Source: SG8-41 sp029864385 (lineage in GTDB: Bacteria; Pseudomonadota; Gammaproteobacteria; Burkholderiales; SG8-41). Taken from it: a DNA stretch of 8,605 nucleotides. The stretch is from positions 1 to 8,605 of the forward strand of contig JAOTTL010000155.1 of assembly GCA_029864385.1 (NCBI GenBank), written 5' to 3'. Under the pieces are notes generated by a model. The model was not told where the DNA came from and made no database searches. It saw nothing but the letters and a program-made list of their open reading frames with translations. The number at the start of each line of letters is the position of its first letter. The first letter of the stretch is position 1. This document shows positions 6,194-8,605 of this stretch, piece after piece. The translations under genes and the position numbers were made by a program.

Positions 6194-6850
6194 ATGGCCA
6201 AGAGGCAAAGAATCAGCTACGTCCCGCTGGAGAAGATGACCCCCGAAATGCGCGCGGAGATGGAACGCTGCGCAAAGATGGGCACGCCGCGCCCCGAGAG
6301 CTCGGCGGTGCGCGCGCAGGTGCCGGGGGCGTTCTGGGCCTTCGCCAATTCCTGGCGCGATATCTTCCACACCGGCGTGTGCGACCACGCCATCAAGGAG
6401 CTCGCCCGCCTCTACGTCTCGCGCGCGGTTACCTGCGAGTTCTGTGGCAACCAGCGCTCGATCAAGGCCGCCGAGAGCGGCAACGTCAACGAGCGGAAAG
6501 TCGATGACCTGATTGACTTCGAGAAATCAACGAAGTACAACGATCGGGAAAAGGCCGCGCTTGCCTACGCCGAGGCAATCACGTGGCGGCTCGATACCGA
6601 CGACCGTTTCTGGGAGCGGATGCACCAGCACTTCACCGAGCAGGAGCTAGTCGAGCTTGGGTGCTTCATCGCGCTCACGATGGGGCAGCAAAGCTGGCTG
6701 CGCCTGCTCAACATCGAGCATCACGAGGTCATGACGGGAACTTCGGCCTCGATGGCCCCGGGTTTCGAAACCGCCGAAGCTTTGGCCAAGGCCAAAGCTT
6801 CACCGGATTATTGGGCAAAGAAAAGCGCTTCTCAGCAGCGCCTTTCTTAA
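6194..6850 (+). CDS. AhpD-like / carboxymuconolactone decarboxylase family protein
   Basis: The 218-residue helical protein carries the family signature E-x11-C-x2-C: Glu69, then Cys81-Glu-Phe-Cys84. In AhpD the motif continues x3-His; here that position is Arg88 (CGNQRS). The Cys pair that gives peroxiredoxin-partner or thiol-disulfide activity is therefore intact, but the proton-relay His is replaced. Around the motif, DHAIKELARLYVSRAVTCEFC is typical of the helical core. A second helical part (115-180) includes LGCFIALTMGQQSWLRLLNIEHH. A role in thiol redox or peroxide defence, or as an uncharacterised accessory enzyme in catabolism, is possible; true decarboxylase activity is unlikely to be inferable from this motif. 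It has its own promoter and ribosome site, and it converges on the prpF-like gene 113 bp away. Repeat copy A ends 142 bp upstream. Confidence 0.9.
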   Translation: MAKRQRISYVPLEKMTPEMRAEMERCAKMGTPRPESSAVRAQVPGAFWAFANSWRDIFHTGVCDHAIKELARLYVSRAVTCEFCGNQRSIKAAESGNVNERKVDDLIDFEKSTKYNDREKAALAYAEAITWRLDTDDRFWERMHQHFTEQELVELGCFIALTMGQQSWLRLLNIEHHEVMTGTSASMAPGFETAEALAKAKASPDYWAKKSASQQRLS

Positions 6851-6862
6851 CTAGAGCACGTC

Positions 6863-6950
6863 TCAAGAATCAAAACAACATCATGAATCTGTGTTTATCT
6901 GCGTTTATCTGCGGCCAGTATTGGATTCTTGACTTTTCGATTCGCGAATC
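6863..6950. repeat. Convergent-spacer repeat module
   Basis: This spacer lies between the two convergent stops. A 9-bp inverted pair, TCAAGAATC (6863-6871) and GATTCTTGA (6924-6932), encloses a 10-bp-period direct repeat, TCTGTGTTTA / TCTGCGTTTA / TCTGCGG (6888-6914). A perfect 12-bp palindrome GATTCGCGAATC (6939-6950) follows. No T-rich stem-loop of the terminator kind is visible, although the inverted pair could form a weak hairpin in either transcript. Confidence 0.7.
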
Positions 6951-6963
6951 ACGCCATCAAGCG

Positions 6964-8163
6964 TCAGGCGGCATCTCGCTTGCGGCTCTCGTGAGCAGCA
7001 ATTAGTTTCGGTACGCGCGACGCGCGTACCGAAACTTGGCCCTCGAACAAGCGCCGCTGTGTGCGATAGAACGCGCCCTGCTCTGCGTGCCACGCGCCGT
7101 CCTTCCGGTAAACGCTGGCCGCAACCGTGAGGATCCCCGAGGGCATAGCGATGCGGATCTCGGCAGCGGGATCGTTCGGGGAACGCGCCGCCTGGTTGAC
7201 GAGGCTGCCTTCGATGCGTGCGGCGACCGCGGTGCACAGCGATACGGTCAACGGCAGCGCGCGATGCGGCTGGCCGTTCGAGATCATCCGCGCGGTCAGA
7301 TCGATATTGCCGGCCTCGATCTTCTCACCGGCCAGTGTGGCCGCGTCCTGCGGGCCGGACACGAAACCGACGAACGGCACCGTGCGCTTTTCAGCCGCCT
7401 CTTCGGGCGTCCTGCCGATGCCCATGGCGACCGAAGCAGCGATGCGGATCGCCGCGAGCTTCTTCAACAGCTCGACGTTGCGGTCGAGCTCTTCGGGCAT
7501 CTCGGTTCCCCTGATGCCGAGGTCCGCCGCGTTCAGAAAACAGGTCGCGTTGGCAGCATCGACAAGGGATGCCTTGAACTTGCCGTAGCCGGGCACATCC
7601 AGCGTGTCGACCACGTTGCCGGTTGGCAGGAGCTTGCCCGTCGTCGCGCCGCCGGGATCGCGGAACTCGAGCCTGACCGGCGCACCCGTGCCGGAGACGC
7701 CGGGGATCGCAAGATTCCCATCGACGGCCGACAAGCCATCGTCGAGCGCGAAGCGCGACCAGATCACCTTCTTCGTGTTGGTGTTGTGCACGCGCACCAG
7801 CGCTTCCTTGCCGGTCGCCTCGATGACGCCCTCGTCGACCGCGAACGGCCCCATCGCCGAGGACATGTTGCCGCAATTGCCGCTGTAATCGACCTTTGCT
7901 TCCTTCACCTGCACCTGCGCAAAGGTGTAATCGATATCGGCATCGGGCCGCGACGACGGCCCCACCACGCACACTTTGGAGAGCGAGGAAATACCGCCGC
8001 CCATGCCGTCCAACTGCCGGCCGTAAGGATCAGGGCTGCCGATCGCGGCGAGGAAGATCTCGTCCCACAGCTTGCGGTCGGCCGGCAGATCCTTCTGGTG
8101 AAACACGATGGCGTTGCTGGTGCCACCACGCATGAACACCGCTGGTATTTTCAGTTGCTTCAT
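6964..8163 (-). CDS. PrpF-family isomerase/tautomerase (2-methylaconitate isomerase or oxalomesaconate tautomerase type)
   Basis: The 399-residue protein matches the PrpF family (diaminopimelate-epimerase fold, two similar halves). PrpF itself converts 2-methylaconitate between isomers in the 2-methylcitrate cycle; GalD relatives tautomerise oxalomesaconate in gallate breakdown. Visible motifs are FMRGGTS (10-16), GSPDPYGRQLDGMGGG (42-57), Lys63 in SLSKVCVVGPS, Cys97 in SGNCGNM, MGPFAVDEG (104-112), GTGAPVRLEF and YRTQRRLFEGQV (366-377). Lys63 and Cys97 sit where the catalytic Lys and Cys of PrpF are expected. No acnD, prpB or prpC lies nearby, so the substrate is open. ATG 8163 is preceded by GAGGG about eight bases upstream. 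The last 20 residues or so look like an added tail containing a perfect DNA palindrome. The gene is convergent with the AhpD-like gene, and repeat copy B starts 122 bp upstream. Confidence 0.93.
   Translation of the reverse strand: MKQLKIPAVFMRGGTSNAIVFHQKDLPADRKLWDEIFLAAIGSPDPYGRQLDGMGGGISSLSKVCVVGPSSRPDADIDYTFAQVQVKEAKVDYSGNCGNMSSAMGPFAVDEGVIEATGKEALVRVHNTNTKKVIWSRFALDDGLSAVDGNLAIPGVSGTGAPVRLEFRDPGGATTGKLLPTGNVVDTLDVPGYGKFKASLVDAANATCFLNAADLGIRGTEMPEELDRNVELLKKLAAIRIAASVAMGIGRTPEEAAEKRTVPFVGFVSGPQDAATLAGEKIEAGNIDLTARMISNGQPHRALPLTVSLCTAVAARIEGSLVNQAARSPNDPAAEIRIAMPSGILTVAASVYRKDGAWHAEQGAFYRTQRRLFEGQVSVRASRVPKLIAAHESRKRDAA
7004..7036. repeat. Perfect 33-bp palindrome inside the prpF-like 3' end
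   Basis: AGTTTCGGTACGCGCG (7004-7019) and CGCGCGTACCGAAACT (7021-7036) are exact reverse complements with a single-base centre (7020). On the coding strand it encodes the region VSVRASRVPKL, near the C terminus. It is 38 bp inside the stop codon. It could form a very stable hairpin in the mRNA. Confidence 0.95.
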
Positions 8164-8189
8164 GACTCAAACCCTCAAAAGCGCGACCG

Positions 8190-8231
8190 GTGACCAGTGT
8201 ACTACGACACCATGCTTCTGCCTTCTGCCTC
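8190..8231 (+). repeat. Heptamer words upstream of the prpF-like gene
   Basis: GTGACCAGTG (8190-8199) repeats the word found after the transporter gene. CTTCTGC occurs twice in tandem at 8215-8228 and is followed by a partial CTC. Both have a 7-bp period. They lie in the expected promoter area of the minus-strand gene, where I found no convincing -35/-10 pair. Confidence 0.6.
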
Positions 8232-8284
8232 CCCGTTTCAGCCCTCATCTCAAAAAATGGGTCCAACCCCCCGTTTTTCACGCG

Positions 8285-8602
8285 AAAGCTTTATCGCTAA
8301 GAACGCAGAGGCCGCGAAGGAGAATAACAGCTGTACCGCCAAGGACGCAGGGGCCGCCAAGGAGAATAACAGCCTTACCGCCAAGGGCGCGGAGGGCGCC
8401 GAGAAAGAAAGAAGCCTTACCGCCAAGGGCGCGGAGGGCGCCAAGGAACAATAATTAGTACAAACTCCAAGGTCGCGAAGGCAACGCTAAGGCCTGCATA
8501 CAGGGGAGCCAGTGGTCGGGGCACCCGGGACAGACTCTCCGTATTTTTTGAATTTTTATTGGCAATCCTCCGCGCTCTCGGCGTCCTCTGCGTTAACGCT
8601 TT
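8285..8602 (-). repeat. MITE-like 42-bp-unit repeat element, copy B (inverted)
   Basis: The element is 318 bp long, in opposite orientation to copies A and C. The ends are AAAGCTTTATCGC (8285-8297) and GCGTTAACGCTTT (8590-8602), which match the terminal consensus at 12 and 11 of 13 positions. Read on the minus strand, the order is one outer unit (8569-8593), the core (8568 down to 8458), then four array units with marks at 8418, 8376, 8334 and 8292, spaced exactly 42 bp. It has one unit fewer than copy A, which accounts for the whole 42-bp length difference. It fills the end of the window and carries no gene. Confidence 0.85.
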
Positions 8603-8605
8603 TCT

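Noticed and set aside
7036..8193. 385-codon plus-strand frame opposite the prpF-like gene
   Set aside because: Its translation is an Arg/His-rich shadow, while the minus strand has PrpF motifs and a ribosome site.

Overview
The window is GC-rich and looks like proteobacterial chromosomal DNA. A betaproteobacterium or a close environmental relative is my inference, from codon style, gene families and the type of intergenic repeats; no rRNA or marker gene confirms it. It holds five protein genes that I can support, separated by unusually repeat-rich spacers.

Layout: positions 1-254 are the right part of a 42-bp-period repeat element (copy C). A large fused 5-oxoprolinase/hydantoinase gene (279-3926, +) starts just after it. 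A spacer with a long imperfect inverted repeat follows (3947-4043). Next come a small three-helix membrane protein on the minus strand (4061-4327), a spacer with two 7-bp tandem arrays, and an MFS exporter-like transporter (4464-5654, +). Copy A of the repeat element lies at 5692-6051, followed by another 7-bp array and a clear sigma70-type promoter driving an AhpD/carboxymuconolactone-decarboxylase-like gene (6194-6850, +). A PrpF-family isomerase (6964-8163, -) converges on it. Copy B of the element, in opposite orientation, fills 8285-8602.

Gene logic: four of the five genes are metabolic or transport genes. They are an ATP-dependent lactam-opening enzyme, a PrpF-type tautomerase/isomerase, an AhpD-fold protein and an exporter-like transporter. 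None is tightly coupled in an operon. Each forward gene has its own candidate -10 box (TATGAT or TATAAT) and the strands alternate, so a shared pathway is possible but not shown.

The most notable signal is non-coding. Copies A and B share a 13-bp terminal inverted repeat (consensus AAAGCTTTACCGC), one outward-facing 42-bp-type unit, an ungapped 111-bp core, and an oppositely oriented array of 42-bp units. A (360 bp) and B (318 bp) differ in length by exactly 42 bp, one unit. Copy C has the same right end, and its core is predicted just outside the left edge. The copies carry 6 (C), 5 (A) and 4 (B) array units and divide the window into two gene blocks, as MITE-like elements would. Around them, at gene borders, sit several unrelated tandem arrays that all have a 7-bp period.
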